Positions 44,941 to 53,500 of a stretch of DNA of 64,000 nt are shown piece after piece. The stretch covers positions 1-64,000 of the forward strand of contig CAKMIX010000007.1 of assembly GCA_927362715.1 (NCBI GenBank), given 5' to 3'. A model generated the notes under the pieces. It did not search any database. It was not told the DNA's origin and saw nothing but the letters and a program-made list of their open reading frames with translations. The DNA comes from an uncultured Clostridia bacterium (GTDB taxonomy: Bacteria; Bacillota; Clostridia; Oscillospirales; Acutalibacteraceae). The translations under genes and the position numbers were made by a program. The first letter of the stretch is position 1; the number at the start of each line of letters is the position of its first letter.

Positions 44941-44970
44941 GCGGGCGGCAGGTCGAACGCTGCCACCCGC
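44941..44970 (-). terminator. internal hairpin in the signalling island
   Basis: GCGGGTGGCAG pairs with CTGCCGCCCGC (one G-U), followed on the minus strand by ACTTGTTTTG. It lies between two island genes and may lower expression of the distal part (DUF975-FHA, subtilase, kinase, lipoprotein) rather than stop it. Confidence 0.5.
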
Positions 44971-45010
44971 ATCAAAGTAGGAGTAGAATCTGTTTGGGAA
45001 AAAAACAGGA

Positions 45011-46237
45011 TCAGCCTAAGCGGAAAATGTTTTTATCATTGGCAAGCCGCAGTTCCGTGTTATGCGGCAGATAGGTGGGCTGCCCACGCACCATCTTGTT
45101 TCCGTTTGCCCATGTGCCGTTGGAGGAATAGTCCGTGACACAATACTGATCCAGCTGCGCGTCATAAACGATGCCGACATGCTTGCGGCTAATCTCCTTG
45201 TAGGCTGTATCGATCACAACACTGGAGACCTTGGCGTCTTTACCCACAATGATCTCTTCGCCGCTGTTCAGTTCATAGGCATAGCCTGCACAGGAGCCTC
45301 TCTCGCCCAAAAGGATGCCCTTGGACAGCACGCCGGTCTGCTGTTCCTCCGCCTCTTGTCTGAAGTCCTGCTGTTGCGGCAGCACGCGCGGCAGGAAGCT
45401 GCCCTTCACCGCCTGCGGGAGTGCTTTCGGATAGTGGTTTTCAAACGACGGATAATACGCATACGCCATCGGGTCAAACGGCTGTGCGCCGTTTTCAGCC
45501 ACATCGGCAAACCGATTCAGGTTCTTAATGATAAAATACATGGAGCCGTAAGCGCCTGCCGTCAGTTCAGAGGAGAACAGGCAAACAGGAACGGCGAAGA
45601 CAAACGCAAAGATAACGGCCGCAAGCTGCGAGCCCAGCGCGCAAAGGAAGACGATCAGACCGGGTATCAAAAGCGTAAGTGAAAACAGAAGATATGTCGC
45701 CGGGAAAAGCAACAGATCCGTACCCGTACGGAACAGATATGTATCTGCGCCGCGTTCCTTGATAACAAGCCCGTAACGGTATGCGTTCACCTTCAGGCGG
45801 CTTGCCTGCTTATACCACCAATAGTTCAGGTACATGCCGCTGGCAAAGCTGCCAACGACCGTGAAGAGGACCATGAAGACGAGCATCATGCTGAAAACCG
45901 TGATGGCTTGCGCCTCCTGCGCTATGGAAGCCGGGTCGGACATCAAAAGCTCCAGCAAGTCCATCGAGTTGCCGCTGAACAGGAGGGAGCCGTAGCCGAT
46001 CACGCCGGAATCGGCAGTCACCAAACCGATGATCAGGCCGATCACCGCGCCGAGGATCGGTGCAATACCGCGAAGCATAACCGCCCCAAAAAAACCAAAG
46101 CGAGGTTCTTCCCCGTCCCCTTCGCAAAGGGCGTCTACCTCCTGCCCGATCTTGTTGGAAACCACCGCGCCGTAAATGCCGAGCGTCAGGCAGTTGAGCA
46201 GCACATACATGGCAAAACTTCTTTTTTGAATCGTCAT
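45011..46237 (-). CDS. DUF4234-type membrane protein with C-terminal FHA domain
   Basis: 408 residues. It starts with a DUF4234-like segment (LLNCLTLGIYGAVVSNKIGQEVDALCEGDG), has several membrane helices (VIGLIIGLVTA, FSMMLVFMVLFTVVGSFASG, LLIPGLIVFLCALG, VIFAFVFAVPVCLF) and a cytosolic tail with Gln-rich linker. The FHA domain has VGKDAKV, ISRKHVG and YSSNGTWANGN, closely similar to that of the neighbouring DUF975-FHA protein. Start overlaps the stop of the upstream DUF4234 gene by four bases (ATGA). Confidence 0.88.
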   Translation of the reverse strand: MTIQKRSFAMYVLLNCLTLGIYGAVVSNKIGQEVDALCEGDGEEPRFGFFGAVMLRGIAPILGAVIGLIIGLVTADSGVIGYGSLLFSGNSMDLLELLMSDPASIAQEAQAITVFSMMLVFMVLFTVVGSFASGMYLNYWWYKQASRLKVNAYRYGLVIKERGADTYLFRTGTDLLLFPATYLLFSLTLLIPGLIVFLCALGSQLAAVIFAFVFAVPVCLFSSELTAGAYGSMYFIIKNLNRFADVAENGAQPFDPMAYAYYPSFENHYPKALPQAVKGSFLPRVLPQQQDFRQEAEEQQTGVLSKGILLGERGSCAGYAYELNSGEEIIVGKDAKVSSVVIDTAYKEISRKHVGIVYDAQLDQYCVTDYSSNGTWANGNKMVRGQPTYLPHNTELRLANDKNIFRLG

Positions 46238-46638
46238 GCTACTTCCACCTCCTCAAGTTCCGCAAGCCCGCGCTGGTTATATACGTCTGCAAAACGGTTC
46301 ATGTTTTTGATCAGTTCCCAGCCGGAGACATATCCGTTGGACATAATGCTCAATACGAGGATATCCTTGCCGGTTTCTGCGATTTTGAACCCGTATCTCG
46401 GCGCGTTCGCACGCAGACGCTGTGCCAACTTGTATTCCCAATACCGGAAATACAGCCCGAACGTCACCGTACCCAGAATGGCAGCGATAAGATAGCTTTC
46501 CGTTTCCTTGCCATCCCCCTCACAAACTGTGTTTACATCCAACGACAGTCTGTAATAGAAAAACAGTCTGTAAATGTTGCCGGTAAAAATGGACAGTAAG
46601 ACAAATCTTACCATGCTTCTCTCATGAATACTTTCCAT
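46234..46638 (-). CDS. DUF4234-like small membrane protein
   Basis: 134 residues with two to three membrane segments (FVLLSIFTGNIYRLFFYY; SYLIAAILGTVTFGLYFRYWEY) and the shared motif VNTVCEGDGKE. It is a shortened relative of the next gene's membrane part without the FHA tail, sharing also KNMNRFADVYN. Overlap of four bases with that gene suggests coupled translation and possibly a complex between the two. Confidence 0.78.
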   Translation of the reverse strand: MESIHERSMVRFVLLSIFTGNIYRLFFYYRLSLDVNTVCEGDGKETESYLIAAILGTVTFGLYFRYWEYKLAQRLRANAPRYGFKIAETGKDILVLSIMSNGYVSGWELIKNMNRFADVYNQRGLAELEEVEVA

Positions 46639-46656
46639 ATTTCCCCATCCTTTCCT

Positions 46657-47223
46657 TTACTCTTTTTCATCCGCTTTAACGGAATCCCATTTGAATTTGT
46701 CTGAACAGCAGGGTACAAACAGCAATTTGGTATCGCCGAGCGTCAAAACATCATAGGCCTTGATTTCCGTAGCAGCCAAAACTACGTTGTCGTTGAGATA
46801 AAACAGCTCTTTCGCATCGCCCGGCTGCACAAGGAACACATTCCCTTTGGGTTCATACAGAATGATGGCATGTTTCTCTCTGGAAACGGAAGCGTCACCC
46901 GTTAACGCAACATCCATTTCCGTCGAACGGCCGATAAAGTTTTTGCCGGTGACAAGCTTGAAGTCCTCGCCGAAATGTGTACCGGAAATCGCAACCAGCC
47001 AACCGACGACCGGATTGTTGGCGATGTCCTTAAAGTACCCTATCGTCTTTTGCACATCCTCCAGATCCACGGTGTTGTTGTCCGGCGTAAGCGGCGCTGT
47101 GTATAGGCTGCCGCCGTCATCGTCGTGCATAACCGTGCTGACGCTGGTCTGGTTGCAATGGGGACATTCATCGAAGCGACTTGCATCGTAAAAATGCCCG
47201 TTTTCGCATCTAGTCAAATTCAT
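46657..47223 (-). CDS. zinc-ribbon FHA adaptor protein with atypical FHA loop
   Basis: 188 residues, soluble. N-terminal metal-binding motif C-x2-GHFYD-x6-CPHC, then a linker and an FHA domain at ~90-180. GRS and SREKH, the residues that hold the phosphate, are kept. The usual N-G after the next strand is replaced by PGDAKELFYLND, so binding specificity may differ or be lost. ATG with AAGGAG upstream. Confidence 0.85.
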   Translation of the reverse strand: MNLTRCENGHFYDASRFDECPHCNQTSVSTVMHDDDGGSLYTAPLTPDNNTVDLEDVQKTIGYFKDIANNPVVGWLVAISGTHFGEDFKLVTGKNFIGRSTEMDVALTGDASVSREKHAIILYEPKGNVFLVQPGDAKELFYLNDNVVLAATEIKAYDVLTLGDTKLLFVPCCSDKFKWDSVKADEKE

Positions 47224-47281
47224 TTGTATCTCTCCTTACAAAAGAGTTTATTTTAAGCCGATCAAACGGCTTGTATACCGG

Positions 47282-48160
47282 TCAAGCTTGTGCGCCGAAT
47301 TTCAATACAACAACCGTTGTATTGTCTTGATGGCGTTTATGCTTTGCGATCGCAGCATCCACCAGCCGCTGTGCCGCAACGGACATGGGTTCTGTTGCCG
47401 TGTGCAGAATGTGTAGAATTTCCGCTTCGCTGAGCGTGCGATATAATCCGTCGCTGCACAGCAGAACACAATCTCCTTTCTGCAAAGTGATTGGGTTCTC
47501 GCACAGGTTGATATATTCTACACCGCCAATGCCAATATAGCTGATCAACGCCTCTTTTTTCGGTTCCCGGTCCGCTTCTTCCTGAGAGATCAAGCCGCGT
47601 TTTACACGCTCTTTCAAAAGCTTATAATAATTATGATCCTCCGTCAGGCACTGAATTGTATCCCCGTGCAGCAGATAAATTCGGCTGTCGCCGACCGCCG
47701 ACCAATACAGCTGTTCCCCTTGCAGGAAAATGCTTGTGAGCGTTGTCCCTGCGCCGAGCAGATTCCCGGATTCATCCTTCAGACCGTGCACCATAGCATC
47801 CAGCCGCCGGATCATTGTTTTATAAAACTGCTGTATCTCCTGTGCAGGCAGTTCGTGCAGCCGCTGAAATGTCTCATACAGCGCCGTTACACTCAGTTGA
47901 CTGGCACGCTCGCCGCCGGAAAGTCCTCCCATACCGTCGCAGAGCACGGCAAAGGCCGTGTTGGTGCGCGCGTAATAGTAATCATCCGACACACGGGCAG
48001 CGTCCTGCTGTCCCGCTCGATCGCCGACAGCGGAATACAAGCCGACATCGATCCCCGGTTCGGACGACGCTATCCGCACGGTGTACAGCGGATCCTCGTT
48101 GGATTCTGCCGGTTGACTTTCAGCGCGTATTTTCTTTGTGCGTTTACGTTGAAAAGCCAA
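47282..48160 (-). CDS. PP2C-family Ser/Thr phosphatase
   Basis: 292 residues. All metal-site motifs are present: RAGQQDAA, LCDGMGGLSGGERAS, SAVGDSRIYLL, LLCSDGLYRTL and the terminal RQDNTTVVV. A basic ~40-residue N-terminal extension precedes the domain. TTG start at 48160 directly after the stop of the upstream kinase gene, with GGGAGG 9 bases before it. Expected to remove phosphates placed by the island kinases. Confidence 0.93.
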   Translation of the reverse strand: MAFQRKRTKKIRAESQPAESNEDPLYTVRIASSEPGIDVGLYSAVGDRAGQQDAARVSDDYYYARTNTAFAVLCDGMGGLSGGERASQLSVTALYETFQRLHELPAQEIQQFYKTMIRRLDAMVHGLKDESGNLLGAGTTLTSIFLQGEQLYWSAVGDSRIYLLHGDTIQCLTEDHNYYKLLKERVKRGLISQEEADREPKKEALISYIGIGGVEYINLCENPITLQKGDCVLLCSDGLYRTLSEAEILHILHTATEPMSVAAQRLVDAAIAKHKRHQDNTTVVVLKFGAQA

Positions 48161-49654
48161 TTACACTTTCCTCCCCTGTCTTTGACCAACCCTCGGCACT
48201 GCGGGCGTCTTTTGAAGGCCCACGCTGAACATGTGGCTCGGGGTTGCCAGGTAAAATGCAGTGCCGGGCGCGATTGCATATTCACGGTTCTTCGGAAGGC
48301 GCAGCCCGTTTTGCAAATATGTACCGTTTACGGATACGTCTTTCACGTAAAATTTTTTTGCTGCAGCATCATAACGCACATAACAGTGCAGCCGGCTGAC
48401 ATTTGTATCCGTCGGAATAACCAGATCGCAACTGACATCCGATCGACCGATTTTGACAGCTGCGCCGTTTGAAAGCTGTACAAACTTTCCCTGTTCCGTA
48501 CCGGAAAGGGCATAGACCGCAGGGGCCTCCTTTGCCGGTTGGACAGGTGTGGGCACGGACGGCCTCTGTTTCCCGGAAACGGACGGCTTTGGCGTACTGG
48601 AAACGAGCGGCTTCGGCGCGCCGGAAACGGGCGGCGTTTCCGGCGTTTCCGGCATGGGCGGGGGCTTGATCGGTTCTTGGGAAACCGTAATGTCAATGTC
48701 ATCCAGCAAGCTGCGAAAATCCGGATACCGCTTGGTATAATCCAATGCCAAGCCGCGGTCGATCACATCTGAAGTCTTTTTGGTAACCGGCACACCGAGC
48801 TCCAAAAGAGAAGGCTGCTTTTGCCCGCGCCCGCGAAAGATGGCGTCGACCAGCGAGGTGCCCGAGACCACATTGTAAAAGGTCGCACAAAGGCCATAAA
48901 CGTCTGTCCAAGGGCCTTGTTTCCCCTTGGTTTCATATTGCTCCGGCGGCGCAAAGCCCGGTTTCAGCAAAATGGACATGCCTTTATTTTGCGTGCTGAC
49001 GAAATTTCTTGCCGCGCCGAAATCGATCAGTTTGATCGCACCCGTGCGTGTCACAAATATATTTTCCGGTGTTAGATCGCGATGCAGGATATTCAGCTTG
49101 TGAATCTCCATTAGTGCGCTGGCGACCGTTACGAAAACCTGTTTTGCAAACTCCACATCGATCCGTCTGTTAGGGCTGCTGCGTGCAAGATGCCGCAGAT
49201 CCTGCCCATCCAAATATTCCATAACCAGATATCCGGTGTTATTTGCCGTAAAATAATCCAGAATATCTACAATAATCGGATCGCTTTTCAGCTTTACTAA
49301 AATCCTTGCCTCTTCAATAAATTTTTCTCTGCCGTGCGCGAACACGTACCGTGATTTCGTATCCGCGAACGGCTGCAGATTGAGCGTTCCGCCGGTGCGC
49401 TCGGCATACTCTCGCGGCATATATTCTTTGATTGCGCAAAGGCGGTTGGTATTTATGTCTTTTGCAATATACGTAATACCAAATCCGCCCGCACCCAGCA
49501 CACGGCCCAAAACATATTTGTTGTTCAGGGACGTAAAAGGCGGCAGCGCACCGAATGTTTTTGCTTTTTCCGCAGTCGTGTCATAGCCGCACCGCGCACA
49601 TTTTGACCCGGTATTCATTTTTGCAAAACAGTTGGGGCAAATTGCGCTTTGCAT
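48161..49654 (-). CDS. cytosolic Ser/Thr kinase with zinc ribbon and C-terminal FHA domain
   Basis: 497 residues from ATG 49654, preferred over an ATG five codons upstream because GGGAG sits 8 bases before it. Zinc ribbon (CPNCFAKMNTGSKCARCGY), kinase domain ~40-320 with LGAGGFGITYIA, CAIKEYMP, canonical HRDLTPENIF and LIDFGAARNF, a Pro-rich linker with repeated P-x-x-S-G/S-x-P-K/R-P units, and an FHA domain (IGRSDVS, VSRLHCY, VSVNGTY). No membrane helix. A kinase carrying its own phosphothreonine reader suggests autophosphorylation-driven assembly. Gene fused head-to-tail with the PP2C that follows. Confidence 0.92.
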   Translation of the reverse strand: MQSAICPNCFAKMNTGSKCARCGYDTTAEKAKTFGALPPFTSLNNKYVLGRVLGAGGFGITYIAKDINTNRLCAIKEYMPREYAERTGGTLNLQPFADTKSRYVFAHGREKFIEEARILVKLKSDPIIVDILDYFTANNTGYLVMEYLDGQDLRHLARSSPNRRIDVEFAKQVFVTVASALMEIHKLNILHRDLTPENIFVTRTGAIKLIDFGAARNFVSTQNKGMSILLKPGFAPPEQYETKGKQGPWTDVYGLCATFYNVVSGTSLVDAIFRGRGQKQPSLLELGVPVTKKTSDVIDRGLALDYTKRYPDFRSLLDDIDITVSQEPIKPPPMPETPETPPVSGAPKPLVSSTPKPSVSGKQRPSVPTPVQPAKEAPAVYALSGTEQGKFVQLSNGAAVKIGRSDVSCDLVIPTDTNVSRLHCYVRYDAAAKKFYVKDVSVNGTYLQNGLRLPKNREYAIAPGTAFYLATPSHMFSVGLQKTPAVPRVGQRQGRKV

Positions 49655-49682
49655 ACTCTCATCTCCCATAGTCGTGCTTGGT

Positions 49683-50417
49683 TTATCGAACGCAAACCAA
49701 AATGGCGGAGTAATTGTCCATGCCCTGTCCCATGCCGTTCGTCTCAACGATCTGACGCATTTCCTGCAATGTGTCAAAAGCAGACAGACCCTTTTTCAGA
49801 ATTTTGGTCATCGTTTTTTCATCGATCCAGTCCCAAAATCCGTCAGAGCACAGCAAAAACACGTCTCCTTTTTGCAATTTCTGCCCGCGGGTATCAATTT
49901 CATAGGCAATATCGTCCCACTCTGTACCCAACGCACGCAGCAGCAAATTTCGATCGGCGTGCCGGCGGATATCCTTCTCTTTGATCTGTCCGCTCAAAGC
50001 AAGCATCTGCGGAACACTGTGATCCAATGTTCTCGTCAACAATTTTCCATTGCGAAAATGGTACAATCTGGAATCCCCGATGTGTCCCCACCACACTTGT
50101 GTTTTTGTCATCAGCATGACCACAAGCGTTGTCTGGATCGATAAAAATCCCGTGCGGTCTTTTTCGTCCAGCAGCATTTCCTGTGCGATCTCAAAGCACT
50201 GATCCGGCAAATCATCCCGGATCTGATCGGTGTTTTCAATTACTGCTCCGACGCAATCGGCCACAAAGGTTGAGGCAACATCGCCGTTTCCGTGTCCTCC
50301 CAAACCGTCTGCCAGAACAAAGCCGTAAGCGGCAAGCGGTTGGTTGACAAACACCCGAACGGCGTCCTCATTTTTGTCTTTTTCTCCGATTTCGGAAAGT
50401 GTGGCATAATCGATCAC
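49683..50417 (-). CDS. PP2C-family Ser/Thr phosphatase
   Basis: 244 residues, single catalytic domain without extension. Motifs: EKDKNEDAVR, VLADGLGGHGNGDVAS, GHIGDSRLYHF, LLCSDGFWDWI, MDNYSAILV. GTG start at 50417 with AGGAGG upstream. Stands directly upstream of the zinc-ribbon kinase gene (28-base gap). Confidence 0.93.
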   Translation of the reverse strand: MIDYATLSEIGEKDKNEDAVRVFVNQPLAAYGFVLADGLGGHGNGDVASTFVADCVGAVIENTDQIRDDLPDQCFEIAQEMLLDEKDRTGFLSIQTTLVVMLMTKTQVWWGHIGDSRLYHFRNGKLLTRTLDHSVPQMLALSGQIKEKDIRRHADRNLLLRALGTEWDDIAYEIDTRGQKLQKGDVFLLCSDGFWDWIDEKTMTKILKKGLSAFDTLQEMRQIVETNGMGQGMDNYSAILVCVR

Positions 50418-50456
50418 AAAAGTGACCTCCTGTTCACGGACGCTGCCGGTTTAATG

Positions 50457-50495
50457 CCCGATGGGGCAGTGGACAGCTGCCATCGCCCCATCGGG
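50457..50495 (-). terminator. hairpin between the giant surface protein and the PP2C gene
   Basis: CCCGATGGGGC pairs with GCCCCATCGGG around a 17-base loop; no T tract follows on the minus strand. May separate expression or stability of the two parts of the island. Confidence 0.45.
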
Positions 50496-50512
50496 AGGAA
50501 AGGGGGCAATCT

Positions 50513-53500
50513 TTATTCCTGCTCTTCTTTCTTTCTGCGTTTCCAGAGGACCAGGAAAAGTACGAAGCCGGTCAGGACAACCACACCTGCAACGGATCCC
50601 CAGAACAGCGGTTTGTTCGCATAGAAGCGGACAAACGGATTGGTAGAAACCGTGAGATCCACAATATCATAGGTGCTTTCATTGCCGGCCTTGTCTTTTG
50701 CGTAAACCTGGAGCGTTTGTGCGCTGCCTGCGTCCACAACGACTTGATATGTGTTGTCGCCGAGGTCTTCGGCAGTTACTTCACCGTCGTTGAGCAGCAC
50801 CGAAATTTCTTCCACATTGGCTTCGGTCAAGCGAATTTCCACCGGGAAAGCGTCCGCATTGATAATTGCGTTTTCCTGCTCGACATTGGTGGAAATAATC
50901 GGATTGGTTCTGTCCAAGGTGAAGCGCAGCACGCCTGACTCCTGGCTTTGGTTGACGTTGCTGTTGCCCGCCATATCATAGGTGATGATGCTCATCGAAT
51001 AGTAGCCGTCGTGGTCGAAGTTTTCGTTGTCCAGCGTATATACACTCTCGTACCAGCCGCCGGCGCCAACACTCGTATTCTTCTGGTAGTTGTCGCCTTC
51101 CACAAGCGTAATGTCTTCGGACTGGCTACCGTCGTTCAGCGTCAGAACGGTTTGCATTTCTTCCGCATCAAAGGCATCCACCCGGTCGACATTCACTTCG
51201 TGCAGGGCAACTGTCACAACATCGTTCGCATATGCATCCTGCAGCGCATTGTACTTGATACGGTCATCGCCGGATGCGTATTTGTCGGTATGCTCGGTCT
51301 CGATCCAGAATACCGATCCCTCACGGTTGACCGAGAAATGGACGGCGTCTGTTTCCGTTGTTCCCCCGGCCGTTTCGGCGCCGATATTCTGCACCTCATG
51401 CCCGGCGTAGTCCCGAACGCTGCAGACAATGGTATAGTAGCCATCCGCATCCAGATTGGCGACGGTATAGGTGTATACTGTATTGCCGTTTGCGTCGGTC
51501 GATACTGCAGGAGCACCGAGCGGGATGGTTTGTGTGGAGAACGCGTAGTTCCCGATGTCGCCGCTTCTCGTTACAACCTGAAGCGAGGGGGCAATGCGGT
51601 CGGCACCCAGATTCCGATCTGTGACAACAAGGGTGAAGCCAACGGTCTCGGCATTGTTTGCAGACTCGTGGCGGACGTTTTGCACCCGAATGCTCGGTGC
51701 AGTAAGGTCAACCGTTTTTTGATTAGACGTATACGTCTGCATCTGGTTTCCGGAGCGATCCGTATACTCTACGGAGAAGACATAGTCGCCTTCCTGCGCC
51801 ATGGTGACTGTAGCCGTCCACACATCGCCGTTCTGCGTCCAGTCGGACGGTTCGACACGCGAGCTGTTCACGAGAATATTAACGTCTTCCGCATAGAAGT
51901 TCGCTTCGTTGATCTGCACGGTTGCTGTGACCGGCACATCATAATACGAAACATTATTGACCGTTTCTACCTCCTGGTTAAATGTGACCAGGCAGGTCGG
52001 CGCAATTCGGTCTACGACCAGGCGTTCGTCGTCCGCAAAGGTCATTGTGTTTTCAGAGCGGTCATATGCCGTGACCGTAACCGTCCCGTTAAAGGAGTTG
52101 AGCTCTGTCAGGACTTCGCGCGGGATGCGGAACGAGGCTTCAAAACGATTGGTCGCGTTGCCCGCAGCATCGGAAAGCTGTGTGATATCCGCTTCCTGGA
52201 TCGCAGTCTGGAGTACAGCCTGATTTTTTTCGCTGACGCCGTCGGCCAGCAGGCCCTCGTATTCGAACCGATACACGCCCGCCGTATCATCCTCTGCCGT
52301 GACCGTCGCTTCGACCTGCGCGTTGTAATACCCGAAGGTCAAGCCGCTGATGATCGTACCAAACACCTGCTGCTCGTAGTCGATGCCCAAAATTTCGGGA
52401 TCGGTAACGTCGACGGTGAAGGTTTGCAGTTGCTCATTTACCAAAACATTACCCGCAAGGTCGATTGGTTTAAAGTTGATTGTATAGTTAGCGTCACTTT
52501 GGAATTGAAGCGTTACGGTATGCAAATCGCCGTCGCTTGTCCAATTCTCTTCATCTCTGATCTGGTCGATCAGATCCTGTTCGATCTCCGAAAGCCGTTC
52601 TGAAGATACGTTTGCCGCTACAAGTTCGGATTGCGCATCCTCACCCGGAATAATAAAGTCAGCAAAAGCAGCAGCATTCAAAATTCTGCCGATGCAGAAA
52701 TTGTGTTCGCGAACGGTGATCGTCACGGTTTGCGGAACATCGTAATATGCTCTGCCTTCCAAAGCAGATACAACTTCATTCGGTGTAATTGTTATCTCTT
52801 CAATTTCAGGTGCAGTCTTGTCCACCGTTATAATATTGGTAGTCATGAAGGTGCCTGCCGCTGTTTCAACCGCATAAGCGCTGCCTTCCTCACGTTCCAC
52901 TTCAAGCAGATTTCCGGAGTAATCGACATAGGATACCGAGATCTGGTAGTCGCCGTCCTCAGAAAGTGTCAGCGTAGCAGTTTGCTGCGCGGTTGTTTTC
53001 GCAAAATCAGACCATACGATGTCAGCTTCCGTGTATGCCTGACCGTCTTTAAAGACCTGAATTTCCGTTCTGTCTTCGCCGCCAAGGTCGAAGTTTGCAT
53101 CCGTAAAGGTCAACTCCACCTTAGCATCTTGCTGATAGTATGCGATTGTGTTTTCCGACTCGATTTGGTCAACAAGGCTTCCCTGATCCACATAACGGCC
53201 GTTGTTGCCATAGTGTATCATCAATTGCGGATTGGTGTTGTCCACCACAGCAACATAGTCGTTTTTCGGATAAGCCCCGTCACTCGACTGAACATCCCCG
53301 TTAAATTCGGTCTTGTTCGCCGCATAGTCTACTGCCTCGAACGACAGCTTGCCACGGAACTGTGCGGGCAGCTTGACCGTCGCCGTATACAGCGTCGGGT
53401 CTGCGGTATCCGCCACGATGTTCGTGTAGGTCACCGCGCCTTCTGCGTCCTGTTCAACGGGTTCGGTTCCGATCACGAACTGCCGTCCCGCCTGATTCAG

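Noticed and set aside
50513-50640. Sortase anchor at the C-terminus of the giant protein
   Set aside because: A membrane helix and basic tail exist, but no LPXTG-like motif precedes them.
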